From: Ephydatia muelleri
Taxonomy: Eukaryota; Porifera; Demospongiae; Spongillida; Spongillidae
Assembly: GCA_013339895.1 (NCBI GenBank)
Contig: JABACO010000001.1
Location: 22,712,996-22,776,995, forward strand
Reading direction: 5' to 3'
Length of the DNA: 64,000 bases
Shown: positions 42,216-53,465 of the stretch, piece after piece
How the letters are laid out: each line of letters begins with the position of its first letter
How positions within the stretch are numbered: position 1 is the stretch's first letter
Program-made: the position numbers and the translations under genes
Notes under the pieces: model-generated
What the model was told of the DNA's origin: nothing
Databases searched by the model: none
The model's input: only the letters and a program-made list of their open reading frames with translations

Positions 42216-42688
42216 AAAAAAAGTCCCTTCATTTTTCCGACAATTCTGTTTTTCAAACATGTTCTCCATCCAGCACTGGTAACCTTGAATTACCCAATGT
42301 TTCCAATCAAGATCTGATTACTCACGCACGGCCTTCAAAAGACCCATGAGGATAGAGAGCTCAATTGAAGATGCTGGTATACTGGATAGTGTGTGTTTAC
42401 CTGGATCAAATTCTAATGAAACCAAAATGTCAATTGTACCAGATTGTTTAAGCAGTGGGAAATGTGGGATTCCTTCGTATAAGTGGTGAAGAAATGGCCT
42501 CAGTGGATACCTCCAATAGTCACTCTACAACAGTGTTTGGAGAAGATCTTAATTCTGTGATGTCTATGTTCAATCAGGCTTTGCAAAATGCATATAATGT
42601 AGGGAATTGGATACATTAATATTGTGCAACTACCAATGTTTTTAGTCATCAATACCTTGACACTGCTGCAGGTATTGATCAACAATGC
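42216..42688. other. Non-coding between the integrase gene and G3 copy 1
   Basis: One open stretch (about 42345-42490, IESSIEDAGILDSVCLPGSN) has no recognised domain. The sequence is cut by the truncated G3 5' LTR at 42689. Confidence 0.35.
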
Positions 42689-42789
42689 TATTAAGTGTTT
42701 AAGGTGTATATTTTGTATGTATTATACACTTCTTTGCTAAGTTCTGAACGTCGTCACATTGGTGTCAGAAGTGGAGACTTCTATGGAGG

Positions 42790-43560
42790 CAGCAATAATG
42801 GTCCGAATTAGCATTCAGCCTCCGACAAAGTTTTCTGAAAAGGGAGACTGGAACCTATGTGTCACAGCTTCGATCGTACCAGTACGTCCAGGAGGCGAAA
42901 ATACCTGACAAGGAGAAGGTAAAAGAACTCCTACCATTGGTGGATGACGAACCGTTGAGGTTAGTAGTGCATAATGATTTGTCTGAGTCGTAGACTACAA
43001 AGCTGTGCGAGACTGTCTGCAAAGTCGCTACGGTCATGAAGGCACGGAAATGGCAATGCAGGCGAAATTTCAAACGCGTGTGCAACAGCGCGGTGAGTCC
43101 TTAGTGGAGCATGCCGGTGAATTGCGCGTGCTGGCAGGGAGAGCATTTCCAATGTCGTGTAACGAACAGCGCGAAACGTAAACTCGTAACCAGTTTATCC
43201 AAGGGATTTTATCCCCGTCGGTCCAAGTCCAGTTAATGAAAGACATGCCCAAGAGCGTCAGTGATGCTGTTGCTACCGCGCGTAGGCTGGAAGCTGTGGA
43301 GGCGACCCATAAACGGTGACAAACGGGGAGGAATGCCGAGGAACCTTTGGCAGCTGCAGTTACACATGGGCTGGCTGGTTTGGAAGATAGGCTTCACCGC
43401 CTAATGACGCAAGTGGAAAGGCTAGTGGAGGAAGTAACAAATCTAAAGAAATAACCCGTAGAGGAGCCCAGGAGAGTTGAGCAGCCCAGTAAAGTCGCTC
43501 ACAGGAATCGTGATATCGTTTGCTGGCATTGCAACGAAAAAGGTCGGAATTGTCCTGAAA
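42790..43560 (+). pseudogene. gag: G3 copy 1 gag
   Basis: Pieces in changing frames: PPTKFSEKGDWNL, VQEAKIPDKEKVKELLPLVD, FQTRVQQRGESLVEHAGELR, TRNQFIQGILSPSVQVQLMK and SDAVATARRLEAVEATHK. The knuckle reads CWHCNEKGRNCPE: a deletion has removed the His-containing part that copy 2 keeps as CNEKGHVKRNCP. Gag of this family is a single-knuckle capsid; here it is broken. Confidence 0.75.
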
Positions 43561-43659
43561 TAGGTAAGCGTTCTTTAAACTGGAGCGGGTCGGTGGTAAA
43601 GGTCTACCGCCGACCTCGCATGTAAAGACCGAAAGACAGCAAGCTATGGTGGGTAGCAT

Positions 43660-44450
43660 CGAAACGAGCTCTGCTACATGGATGACGGGCCAGATTGAAG
43701 GGCGTGAGACGCTCGACACGGGCTCTGCAGTGACGTTACTCAGCGCTCACGTGTGGAAACGTTAAGGGCTGCAGGTGATAGTAAGTTGCATGATGCATCT
43801 CACGGTGTGGTAACAGCTGATGGGAGTGCTCTTACACTGGTGGGACAGGCCAATGTTTTGGTGAGTGTTGGTGGTTCAGTCAGGCGGCATTGTGTTCTAG
43901 TAGCTCAGAGTCTCACACAAGAATGCATTTTGGGTGCAGATTTCCTAGTGGCTAATGACTGCAGTATTGACTATCATTCAAAAACATTGCTTGCTGGTGG
44001 GCAGTTAGTTCCAAAACATTCTAGGGAACAATACCAGCCTGTAAATGTAGCATGTACACATGTTGTTGAAATAATGGAAGACATATGCATACCAAAACAA
44101 TGTGAGATGTTGATTGCAGTCAGACTGACTAGACACAAGAATATCTCAGAACGCAGGTGACGGGTTCTGTGCACTGTTGGAACCGGAGTCTCAGTTCATG
44201 AAACGCTGTAGGCTTGCTGTGGCCCACTCAATGTCACAAAGCAAGAAAGGTGTTACGATGGCACAGGTTATGAATCCTAACCCTACAGCAGTTAAGATTC
44301 ACAAGGGAGAAAAGGTTGGAGAATTTCAGGTTGTTGATGAGCACCAGTGTGTATGTGTGGTCAATGCTCCAGTGACAAATGCAGGTGTGAGGTCGCAGGA
44401 GAACCTGGGCAATGTAATTAACAGTCTAGTTTGTGATGCTGAAGACAACT
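43660..44450 (+). pseudogene. G3 copy 1 protease and linker
   Basis: DTGSAVTLLSAHVWKR (about 43715-43762) shows the catalytic DTG, with a few codons deleted before it compared with MLLDTGSAVTVL in copy 2. ORF 43753-44160 continues with HCVLVAQSLTQECILGADFL, the second protease motif. ORF 44177-44707 starts in the linker ([20 protein letters not shown]). Frames break at about 43765 and 44155. Confidence 0.8.
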
Positions 44451-45330
44451 GGAAGGATGCTCACCCCATCCCAAGAATTGAGGAATCCCTGGACGCACTG
44501 CATGGAGAATACTGGTTCTCAACGCTGGATCTTGCAAGTGGTTATTGGCAGGTGGGGGTTGCCGCAGAAGACCGAAAGAAAACGGCTTTCTCTATACCAT
44601 TTGGGTTGTACCAATTTTGTGTAATGCCCTTCGGTCTGTGCAATGCACCTAGCACTTTTCAGCGACTGATGGAGTTTGTGCTTACTGGTTTACATTGGTC
44701 ATCCTGACTGGTATATCTTGATGATATTATCATTTACAACTGTTCTGTCAAGAAGCACCTCACAAGATTGGCAGAAGTGCTCGGAAGGCTAAAGCAGGCA
44801 GGAATGAAGCTGAAACCAAAGAAATGCAGATTGTTGCGGAAGAAAGTTAACTACTTGGGTTACGTTGTATCCAGTGATGGTGTTCAAACAGACCCGCAAA
44901 AGGTTGACTGTATACTGAACTGGCCTACCCCTGTTTCACAGAAAGAACTGAGACAGTTCCTGGGTCTCGCCTCGTATTACCAGCGATTCGTGAAAGGCTT
45001 TGCTGGCATTGCAGCCCCACTCAATCGTCTATTGGAAAAAGGTAAGCCGTGGATGTGGTCGAAAAAGTGTGAGGTCTTTAAAGGGTATGTATGCTTTGGC
45101 CTACCCTCATTTTGAATTTGAATTTATTGTTGATTGTGATGCTAGTGATGATGGTGTTGGAGCAGTACTGTCACAATGCATTAATGATTCTGAAAATGTT
45201 ATATCATATGCAAGTAGAGCATTGACTAAAGCAGAAAGGAAAGACTGTGCCACCCAAAAAGAAATGCTGGCATTGGTGTGGGCTGTGGGTCAATTCCGTC
45301 CATATCTTCTTGGAAGACCCTTCACAGTGT
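44446..45330 (+). pseudogene. G3 copy 1 reverse transcriptase and RNase H
   Basis: The domain begins abruptly in the palm ([17 protein letters not shown]), then [15 protein letters not shown] (first Asp), [20 protein letters not shown], and after a stop VYLDDIIIYNCSVKKHL with the catalytic YLDD (about 44716). Thumb and connection: LKPKKCRLLRKKVNYLGYVV, LRQFLGLASYYQRFVKGFAG. RNase H: VDCDASDDGVGAVLSQ, SYASRALTKAERKDCATQKE, FRPYLLGRPFTV, with a TGA where the next tryptophan-like codon lies (45328). Confidence 0.88.
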
Positions 45331-45386
45331 GAACAGACCACAGTGCGCTGCAGTGGCTCTACTCATTCAAAGAACCTGAAGGGCAG

Positions 45387-47229
45387 GTGGCATGGTGGCT
45401 AGAATCTCTTGCAGAGTATGACCTCAAAGTTCAGCATCGGTTACCTGGCCAGCTGGTGGATGTTAATGTCAGCAGTACAACATCTGTACCAAACAGCAAC
45501 TGGTTACCATGTTGGACTAAATCTCAGATTCGTGAGTTGCAAGACAGTGATGAAAATATAAAAAAAGTCATAGATTGGGTAGAGCATCTTAACGCATGAC
45601 CCAACCAGTGTCCACCAAGTGCCAGCCATGTGCTAAAAAGTTTATGGGCTCAAAAGAAATATTTAGAGGTGAAAAGGGGAGTTCTGTATAGGCGATGGGA
45701 GGATGCAGGGGGTGGTGGAGTAAATAAATGCCTACAGCTTGTTATACCTCCCAGTACAGTGCCAAGTATTCTCTCTGAGCTTCATGATTCTCTCTCCGGG
45801 GGGCACCTAGGAGTTGGCAAGGTCTTGGAAAAGGTTCGGGCCTGGTTTTATTGGGTTGGACAACGTCATGACGTGGAAAAATGGTGTGAATCCTGCAATC
45901 TTTGTGGGTCCACTAAAGCACCTCCTAAGCAGCAACATGCTCCACTACAAATCCACACAGCAACAGCACGTATTGATCGTGTTGCTATGGACATATTGGG
46001 ACCCTTACCGATAACCCCATGCCAAAACAAGTATGTGTTAGTTGTTGGTGATTATTTCACAAAGTGGACAGAAGCATTTCCTATACCTGATATGGAGACT
46101 GCCACAATTGCTCCTGTATTGGTTAATGAATTCATCTCTTGGTTTGGAGCACCAACTCACCTCCATACTGACCAGGGCAGGAGCTTTGAATCATCACTAA
46201 TAAAGGAAATCAGTAGGCTGATGGGGATTGTGAAAACCAGGACCACTCCATATCACCCTCAATCAGATGGTTTGATCGAGTGGTTCAACAGGACACTACT
46301 TTCGATGCTGAGAATGGCTGCAGTGGATGATGAGACTAACTGGGACCTCAGGATACCATGTCTTATGCTGGCATATTGAACCAGTTTCCATGAAGCCACT
46401 AAGCAACAAACCATTTTCATTAATGTTTGGCAGGGAGGTACAGTTACCTATCGATGTTATGTATGGTCTGCCTGCATGTACTGAACAGCCAGTCAATGTG
46501 TCATTGTTTGTTAAGGACCTGAGGAAATGGATGAGTGAAGCCTACGAACGGGTGAGAAGCCACTTATCTTCTGAACAGAGAAGACACAAGCAGATCTATG
46601 ATGTGAAGGTGGCTGGTAAACCATTTACCAGAGGGAGTAAGGTGTGGCTGAATAATCCAGTAGTTCCTAGGGGGCAGTCCAAAAAGTTGCATAGATTTTG
46701 GAAGGGACTTTATACAGTTGTGGATGTTTGGGATAATTGTGTGTACAGAATAAAACAAGATGCAGTCCCCCACAAGCAGCATACAGTGCATTTTGATAGG
46801 CTAAAGCCGTATGTAGAGAGAGTGTTGCAGGAATGTGGAACTGGTGGTTCTCAGAGTGATGTTAAACCAAAAGAAGGGGAAGCAGAAGAAGGTGATTTGG
46901 ATATAATGGTACACTACCATTACAAGATCCCCAAGAGACCACTCCCCTATCAGCAGATGTGGATGGAGAAGAACCCATCATGGCTAACAACCCTAGAGAT
47001 GATGGAGAAGCAATGGAACCTATTGCAGAGGCAGATGCAGCAAGCCCAAGATATTGCCCCACCCTCAGACAATTACGTCGATCAACCCGTCAGAGACGGC
47101 CTCCTGAAAGATTGGGAACCTGGGTCTACTTTTAAATCGACACGTGTGCGTGTCCCTTATGGAGGAGGGAGCAATGTGACAGTATCACGTGCATCTTGTA
47201 CTAAAGATCTAGAACATTCCTTTTATTGA
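45387..47229 (+). pseudogene. G3 copy 1 RNase H end, integrase and C-terminal arm
   Basis: WWLESLAEYDLKVQHRLPGQ closes RNase H. ORF 45630-46379 holds the integrase finger (HDSLSGGHLGVGKV, CESCNLCGSTK), AMDILGPLPITP (first D), HTDQGRSFE (second D) and TPYHPQSDGLIEWFNRTLLS (E; the usual VERFNR reads IEWFNR). ORF 46327-47229 continues with FSLMFGREVQLPIDVMYGL, a basic arm, FWKGLYTVVDVWDNCVYRI (GPY/F-like, W-K-G-L-Y) and VHFDRLKPYV, then an acidic tail. PPT GGAGGAGGGAGCAA lies at 47161-47174. Confidence 0.88.
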
Positions 47230-47290
47230 GTATTTAAGGTGTATATTTTATATGTATAGTACACTTCTTTGCTAAGTTCTGAACGTCGTA
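47175..47290 (+). repeat. G3 copy 1 3' LTR
   Basis: It begins TGTGACAGTATCACGTGCA and matches 56662-56755. It ends GAACGTCGT and lacks the final CACA, so it is slightly truncated or diverged at its end. No target duplication is visible because the 5' LTR start is missing. Confidence 0.8.
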
Positions 47291-47662
47291 TTCCCACTAC
47301 TGCAGTGATGTCCAATACAAATTGCATGGTATTGTTCTTCATGCAAGAAATCCTTTGATTCATAAACATTATTATTGTACGCATCATTCATTTACTTCCT
47401 GCACTAGCTTCACTTGATTTGGAGCACATGCGATTGTATGAAATACAGCTAAATGCACGAGCGTGGTGACATTGTGACTGCTAGGGGCTGTTATAATAAA
47501 GGATTATTTTGTGGGTATGGCTGGTTGGAGGTGGAGGCCGCAATATAAAAATACGATAGCGTGTTTGGGGAGACACTTTGTCCAGGGATCGATACAGTGC
47601 ATGTCCCGTATGGGGATCGAAGGGGAGAGGGCAACACTTAACGTAGGATTGAATGTCCAGGT
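47291..47662. other. Flank with GGGGAGACACTTT motifs
   Basis: No gene. The part from 47565 (GGGGAGACACTTTGTCCAGGGA) belongs with 50549-50680 across the hAT insertion and resembles 33510-33590 in inverse. It is probably the outer part of the DIRS-like element at 50654. Confidence 0.4.
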
Positions 47663-48157
47663 AGTGTTCTCCCTAGCCTGTTTTTGCAAGGCGCAGCGCC
47701 TTGCGCTCTTTTTCTCAGCGCCTTGTCCTTTTTCTCAGCTTCTTGCCCTTTTTCTCAGCGCCTTGCCCTTTTTCTCAGTGCCTTGCCCTTTTTCTCAGCG
47801 CCTTGCCTTGCCTTTTTGTGAGCGTGTAATTCCATTAAAGGCTTTGTATTAATATGTTTATTTAAGCTCCCAAGCCTGAAGCCAAATACATCTACCTACG
47901 ATGCTAATTACGCGGAAAGGACCTGCGAATAAGCTATTGCACGTGCTTCACAAAATGCCGAAACGATCGAGGCGACTACGCAACATACAAGAGCATGTTC
48001 TTTTCAATGCCAAGCAACAAAAACTCAACTTCACGTAAGTGTGTTTTTATTTGAAACTCTAGGCGCCATTTTGTTTAAAGTCACGACACACTTCTAGTGC
48101 TTCATCAAATGAAGTTGGCGCAACTGAACTATAGAACAGAGACATGAGGTAGGTGAT

Positions 48158-48688
48158 GTGGGACAAAATGACGACACCCATACAGAAGAACACACTGCTG
48201 CTGCATCAGCAGCATGTAGTGATGAGCCTATTCTGATGATTGATGAATCTGCACGTGAAGTAGAAGAGCCTACGCACAGTATGGAATCAGATGAACAAGA
48301 ACAGCACACTGAAGAAGTTAGAGTGAAGGCGCCTAGTGCAAGTACCAGGATCAAACAAAACGCAAAACATAAAGCTGGGTTCCAGGCAGAATGACTGCAA
48401 ACGTACCCTTGGCTTTTGCAAGACTTGCAACAAAGTTGTGATGGGGAATCCACAGGCTTATTATGTGCAATATGCAAAAAAAAACATAATCTTCGTGGGC
48501 AAAGGGGAAGTAACATCTGGAGTGCCAAGCCTTGCACAACAGTACGTTTGGATGCCATAAAGCTGCATGCAAGGACTTGCATGCATTTAGAGGCTATTCG
48601 CTTAGAAACACTTGAGGATAATCAGTCGGTTCCAGGACAGTTTGAAAATTGCAATAAAAAAGAATTTCAAGCTCTACAGATGCATTAA
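48158..48688 (+). pseudogene. hAT transposase N-terminal region
   Basis: ORF 48158-48394 gives an acidic start (THTEEHTAAASAACSDEPIL, and later a D/E-rich stretch). ORF 48416-48688 continues with LLCAICKKKHNLRGQRGSNI, LHARTCMHLEAIR and NKKEFQALQMH, a C-X2-C...H...C pattern like the zinc finger of KIAA1586/ZMYM-related hAT proteins. The two frames need a shift near 48400. Confidence 0.65.
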
Positions 48689-48690
48689 AG

Positions 48691-49164
48691 ATGTTTCATT
48701 TCGTAATTACGCACAATATGTCCTATACAACAGATTTTGCTGACCTAGTGCAGCTATGTGTTGATCTGGGAGCTACAAACCTTTCCTATCTTTACAAGGG
48801 TGAAAATGCCAAATGCACTAGTCAGAGAACAGTACAAGAGTTTGTGGAATGTATGGCTGATGTTGTGGAGGAGGATGTTCTAAAGAAATTCAGGGCTTCT
48901 GTAAGTGCAGGGCTAATGTTAGATGAAAGCACAGATATATCAGTGAGGAAGGAACTTGCAACATGTGTAAAAATTCAGTGTGATGGGATAACAGAAACAA
49001 AATGTTTAAATATAGCTGAAATACCTGATGGTACTGCAGATACAATTGTTGCCACTACGACACAATACTTTACTGATGCTGCCGTTCCATTTGATAAAAT
49101 TACATCATTAACAAAAGATGGTGCTGCAGTTATGGTAGGTAAGAAGAGTGGTGTTGGGTTTTAA
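48691..49164 (+). pseudogene. hAT transposase catalytic region, first part
   Basis: The open frame reads TDFADLVQLCVDLGATNLSY, then FVECMADVVEEDVLKKFRAS, SAGLMLDESTDISVRKELAT (catalytic D in DESTD, about 48920) and FDKITSLTKDGAAVMVGKKS (second D, about 49125). It stops after GVGF. The next block (49185-49230) gives IDIHCLNH then a stop, LALEAMETF, the CxxH motif of the insertion domain. The RNase H-like hAT core is clearly recognised. Confidence 0.85.
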
Positions 49165-49327
49165 CTCAAGCATATTATGAACCCTGGAATGATCGATATT
49201 CATTGCCTAAACCATTGACTTGCCCTGGAAGCTATGGAAACATTTCAGGATATCAAGCTTTTTCAGAATGTGGATGAATTGATAAAAGGAATATACAAGT
49301 ATTTCAAATATTCAGGTGTGAGGAGTC

Positions 49328-50288
49328 ATGCATTTGCAGAAATTCAAAAATTGGTCATTTAAAATAATACTATCTGCATTGACTAGATGGCTCTCCCATG
49401 ATTTAGCAGTAAAATCTATTGTAAAGTCATATGAAGCTTTAGTCATTCATCTAGATGAGATATGTGCAAGTTCAAATTCAAACGTAAATACTATGTCAGG
49501 CCCCACATCTGACGGTATTCTAAAAGGACTAAGGAAATACAGCAATGCATGCATTTTATTATTTTTGCATGACTGTTTGCCTGTGTTATCAAGGCTTTCA
49601 CTCATATTTCAAAGGAGAGATATTGATCTCACAATCATTGAACCAATACTGCAAAATACATTATCAACCTTGGACAAATTAAAAACAACAAAAGGGCCTA
49701 ACTCTCCCAGATTACCTGATTTGCGTAATGCAGTCAATATTAGCTTCACATGTGAGGAGATAATGCGCTATGATAATGCTATTTCTCATTTCCTAGATAC
49801 TCTTAAAGGTAATTTGCAGGAACGATTAGCAAATGTAGTTATTGTGTCATCATTAGGCATTTTTGATTTGAGCAACATGCCTTGCAATGCAATAATGTAT
49901 GGACAAGAGGATTTAGCATTGCTGTGTGAAAACTTAAATGTGGATGATACTCTTCTTGAATGGGCACAACATTTTAAACAGGGCAAAGAAACATGCAGCT
50001 TACAACATTTGTTTTTTAAACTGTGTTCATGGAAACCTAACCTTGGTGACATATCCAAATTTGAAAAAATTGATTGCTACTGCATGTACACTGAACATCA
50101 GCTCAGCAGAGTGTGAAAGAGTTTTTTCCAGAGTAAACACAACACTATCCATACAGCGTAATCGTATGACTGTGAGAAATCTAAATCTTGTAATGAATGG
50201 GAATGAAAGAGACTATTTTCCATTTAGTGAGGTTGCAAAGAAATGGTTAGCTTTGAAATCAAGGAGGCTTATTAGTGATGGATGTTAA
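49328..50288 (+). pseudogene. hAT transposase insertion domain and C-terminal dimerisation domain
   Basis: ORF 49328-50116 begins after a frameshift with RWLSHDLAVKSIVKSYEALV, the conserved TRWLSH motif, and runs through a helical insertion domain to YPNLKKLI. ORF 49938-50288 overlaps it and contains SSAECERVFSRVNTTLSIQR (catalytic Glu region and dimerisation motif), NRMTVRNLNLVMNGNERDYF and FSEVAKKWLALKSRRL. The end at 50288 is followed by about 260 bp of 3' UTR to the TIR. Confidence 0.85.
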
Positions 50289-50653
50289 ACTTACACTGTA
50301 TGTTGTGTAATGTGATGATCTTTATAATCACTCAACAAGTACATGTCATAACAAATGTGCATAGTACAAAAATTGCATTACAAATGCAATTTAAACATTT
50401 CCAATCATAAGAATTATGTAGTACATAAACTGCTATTACACATTTGCACCTGCTACCTGCCCCACTAATATAACATGTAAACATTTGTATGCACGTGCCC
50501 ATCCCCATAATTAGCACCTTGCCTTCTCATAAGGCTAGGGAGAACACTGTCCAGGGGAGACACTAGAAAATAGATGGGGACACATTTGCTTATGAAAAAG
50601 TGTCTGGGGGGACACTTTATCCCAGGATATAGTGTCTAGTGGGACACTTTTAG

Positions 50654-51245
50654 ATGGGACACTATTACTACGACACCGGCTTAAGAGAAAGTGCCACTCA
50701 CACAGCCCTAGTGACAGCTCCTAATTGCGATCCCATTTCTGCCATCGATGTCATCAGCGAAGACATTACAGGTCCTGAAGCTCCTAAGCATTACCAGCGA
50801 CAAGCTCAGACAGATCTCACCGACAGTCACCAACTAGCTGGGACATCACACAGCCCCAAAGAGAGAGCTACTCTCTGTGATAGGGAAGTTAGCATTTGCT
50901 GCTTGAGTAGTATCAGCAGGGTGCCTCTTCTGCCGGCGGCTGTTCCAACTGTCAGCACCGGTCAAGAAACTCCACCATCACATCTACCTGAGTACCGAAG
51001 CCCGTGAAGACCTCCAATGGTGGCACAACACCCTCATGGAATTTGCATCATGGTGTTCATCTACCCTGCCTCAAAGGACCTATCTCTATTCACAGATGAA
51101 TCTGGTACACTGGGCTATGATGGCTATTTCCAAGGGTCATGTTTTCCTGGAAGCTGGCACCCAAATCAGAGGCTACCAAGCTCATCCAATGGCAGGAACG
51201 TTTTGCCATTGTAACAGCAGAGACTATCTGAGGCTCTAGGCTAGC
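50654..51245 (+). pseudogene. DIRS-type retroelement fragment (RT thumb and RNase H)
   Basis: Frames alternate but give KLAFAA and GCLFCRRLFQLSAPVKKLHH (about 50895-50980), EAREDLQWWHNTLMEF (about 51001-51045), MVFIYPASKDLSLFTDESGT, LGYDGYFQGSCFPGSWHP and later CDNLAIG. This pattern (RRL..L......LHHHI.L...AR.DL.WW, then LFTDASG.GYGA...W.G.W) is characteristic of the RT-RNase H of DIRS and Ngaro elements. No tyrosine recombinase or methyltransferase is visible in the window. The upstream 50654-50890 part is unassigned. Confidence 0.7.
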
Positions 51246-51289
51246 CAAACCACCATATCACCTTCAATTGTGATAACCTGGCCATAGGT

Positions 51290-53465
51290 ATTGCATGGTA
51301 GATATGGTATCCAAAACAAACATGGGAAACAAACTACTATGCCCCTGATCGCCATACATCAAGGCAGTGATGACATCAACATGTATCTAACAAAGACGAT
51401 ACCCTTAAAGAAAAGGTGTCAGGGTTTCCATGTAATCCTTAATTGGACTCTCCCCTCCCCTCCCATAACTCACACACAGTTTTCCAGTAATACTAATTCA
51501 TGGTCAAGCCATCGTTTGTCAGGGCCATTGCAAAGTAGCACAATAACTTATCGATAACATCCAATTCCATTTGCACTATGGCTTTCAAAATAACACAACA
51601 TAAGAATGTAACCTACTCCAGCTCTTTCAGATTTGATAAAGAAGAACTCGCTGCAGACAACGCCATCAATCCATTATTACCGAGGATATTCAGAGATAGG
51701 CTGCAAATAGGAGCACCATCCAATAAAGTATACAGAGTAGAACACAAATGATACACACTGCTAGTTGTGTTGCCCATCCTCCTCCCCTCTCCATGCTTGG
51801 TATGGACTGGGTACCTACTTCAGAGATTCTAGATTAGGTGCATTTTTCAGCAGGTCTCCCAGCAAGGTCCTATCCCATTCCTCTTCTCTGAAGCAACCAG
51901 TCAAACTGCATATGAGAAATAAGAAGAAGTCATTCAATAACCATAACAACACATTTTCTTTACACAGGTAAAAGATGAGGTCATCATCATTACTACACGA
52001 GGCATGACATTGTATTATTAATTGTGGCTAATCTTCTGCCACTATAATCTATCATTGGCTTTGTTACGAGGGTCGTGGTTAGCATTGTAGCACCATGTTT
52101 GGGGGTGTGGTGAGATGGCACCGCCCATGCCCCAAGCAATTATGGATGTACCGCAGGAACGTGGCACTCATTCCTGGCCAATGCACAGCTGACAAGTACG
52201 ACTTGATGGTATTCGTGGGTCAAGCCATCTTTCGCCTGATTGCAAAGTAGCACAATAACTTATCGGTAACATCCAATATTCGCACTATGGCGCCGCACAC
52301 ATTTTAAGGTCACGTGGTTTGTCTGATGACAGCTGAAATCGGCTTCAAATTGTAACACGATCGCTTTATTGAGAACGCGCACATATCGATCAGAATCAGC
52401 GCGAATGGTCTTTTGAGTCGACAATGGGCCACACTACGTACCAGATCCATTTAGAACACACTCTATTTCGTATAGTTGACAACCGCACGGAAATGCAAAC
52501 GTCACCCAACTCGTAACAAGTGTGGACAGCAATAACTCCATCTGTAATTCCATTGTCGTCCCTGATCCGCGTCGAGGCTACATGCCCATCCGCGTATTTA
52601 AGTACTAACAAATCAGTTTGTAGAGTTGAGAGTAATTTCCCACATCACAAAGTAAACCGTTGGGAAACTTACCGACTCACACTCAGACACGTGAGAAACT
52701 ATAAATTTTAAATATGAAGGTAGAATTATTTAAAGGATCTCGTCTGGTAAAGTGTTCAGTGCCATCTGATACACAGCCATCGTCTACATCTGGCACATCT
52801 GATTCACGAGCATCTGCAATACCGACTAATGTTTCATTACCCGAGGTTTGTGCTGGTTCTTTTGGATTAAGAAGAACGTAGCTATGCCAAGCTGTTTGTT
52901 TACAATGAGGATACCTCGCACATTCTGTAATGTAGGGGCAATTTGCCGGAATAACTCGAATTCTATATCAATTGAGGCGATCTATTTGCATAAGAGAAAG
53001 CGTCATGGAAACGAATCAAATCTGCTAAGCATAGTAGCTTAGACACGTAAAACACCACTGCATGCACATACACACTGTAGCATAAAAGCAGGTATTACAA
53101 CACACAACCGAGCTAGCTGCTCTGCGCAGCGGGGCCAAATGGTGGAGCCGTTTGAGTACCTTTACTTGTTAAAACAATGCCCTGAGTACTTGTATACAAA
53201 CGCACAGCATTATAGATCAAAACGAAATCGTTAGTTAATGACTTTTGACTTGTACTGAGTTTTCCAAGGCCGGTCGATCGTACATGTACATATTCTTTAT
53301 ACGTATAGTATGCCTGAAAATTTGCAGAGAATATACTCTGTTCGGCTGACATGCATGCAACTTCAGATATTATTTAGTATCATCAATTATCATGTACCGG
53401 CGCCGCCTTTCGGCACGGTAACGAGATGCTTGGTGTAAATATAGTAGGTCTTGCCCAAAAAGTGA
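51290..53465 (+). repeat. RepA copy 3 (contains the empty T2 site)
   Basis: Collinear with 10840-12235 and 20150-21957. It starts in the TGGTATCCAAAACAAACATGG block and ends at TAGTAGGTCTTGCCCAAAA. At 51751-51771 the sequence CACACTGCTAGTTGTGTTGCC is uninterrupted, the pre-insertion state of T2 copy 1. An 85-bp internal direct repeat (GGTCAAGCCATC... to CACTATGG) appears at about 51503-51582 and 52217-52290. ORF 51291-51557 (QNKHGKQTTMPL...) is partly conserved in copy 1 but soon diverges. Confidence 0.78.

Larger units (their letters stand above)
42689..47290 (+). mobile_element. G3 copy 1: Ty3/gypsy LTR retrotransposon, truncated 5' LTR
   Basis: The partial 5' LTR (42689-42758, ending GTCGTCACA) and the 3' LTR (47175-47290, starting TGTGACAGTATCACG) share TTTAAGGTGTATATTTT and CACTTCTTTGCTAAGTTCTGAACGTCGT. 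The primer site TTGGTGTCAGAAGTGGAG follows at 42759. Domains run gag, protease, RT, RNase H, integrase, in canonical order. Compared with copy 2 it has lost about 300 bp at the protease-RT junction (44446), so the start of RT is missing. Confidence 0.88.
47663..50548 (+). mobile_element. hAT transposon, 2.9 kb, with transposase remnants
   Basis: Left end AGTGTTCTCCCTAGCCT (47663), right end AGGCTAGGGAGAACACT (to 50548). The 8-bp flanks GTCCAGGT (47655-47662) and GTCCAGGG (50549-50556) match at seven of eight bases. Transposase pieces lie on the plus strand from about 48150 to 50288. A CTTTTTCTCAGCGCCTTGCC minisatellite (about 47695-47815) follows the left end. Two stops and about three frameshifts interrupt the gene, so the copy is dead, but all main regions are present. 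Confidence 0.88.
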
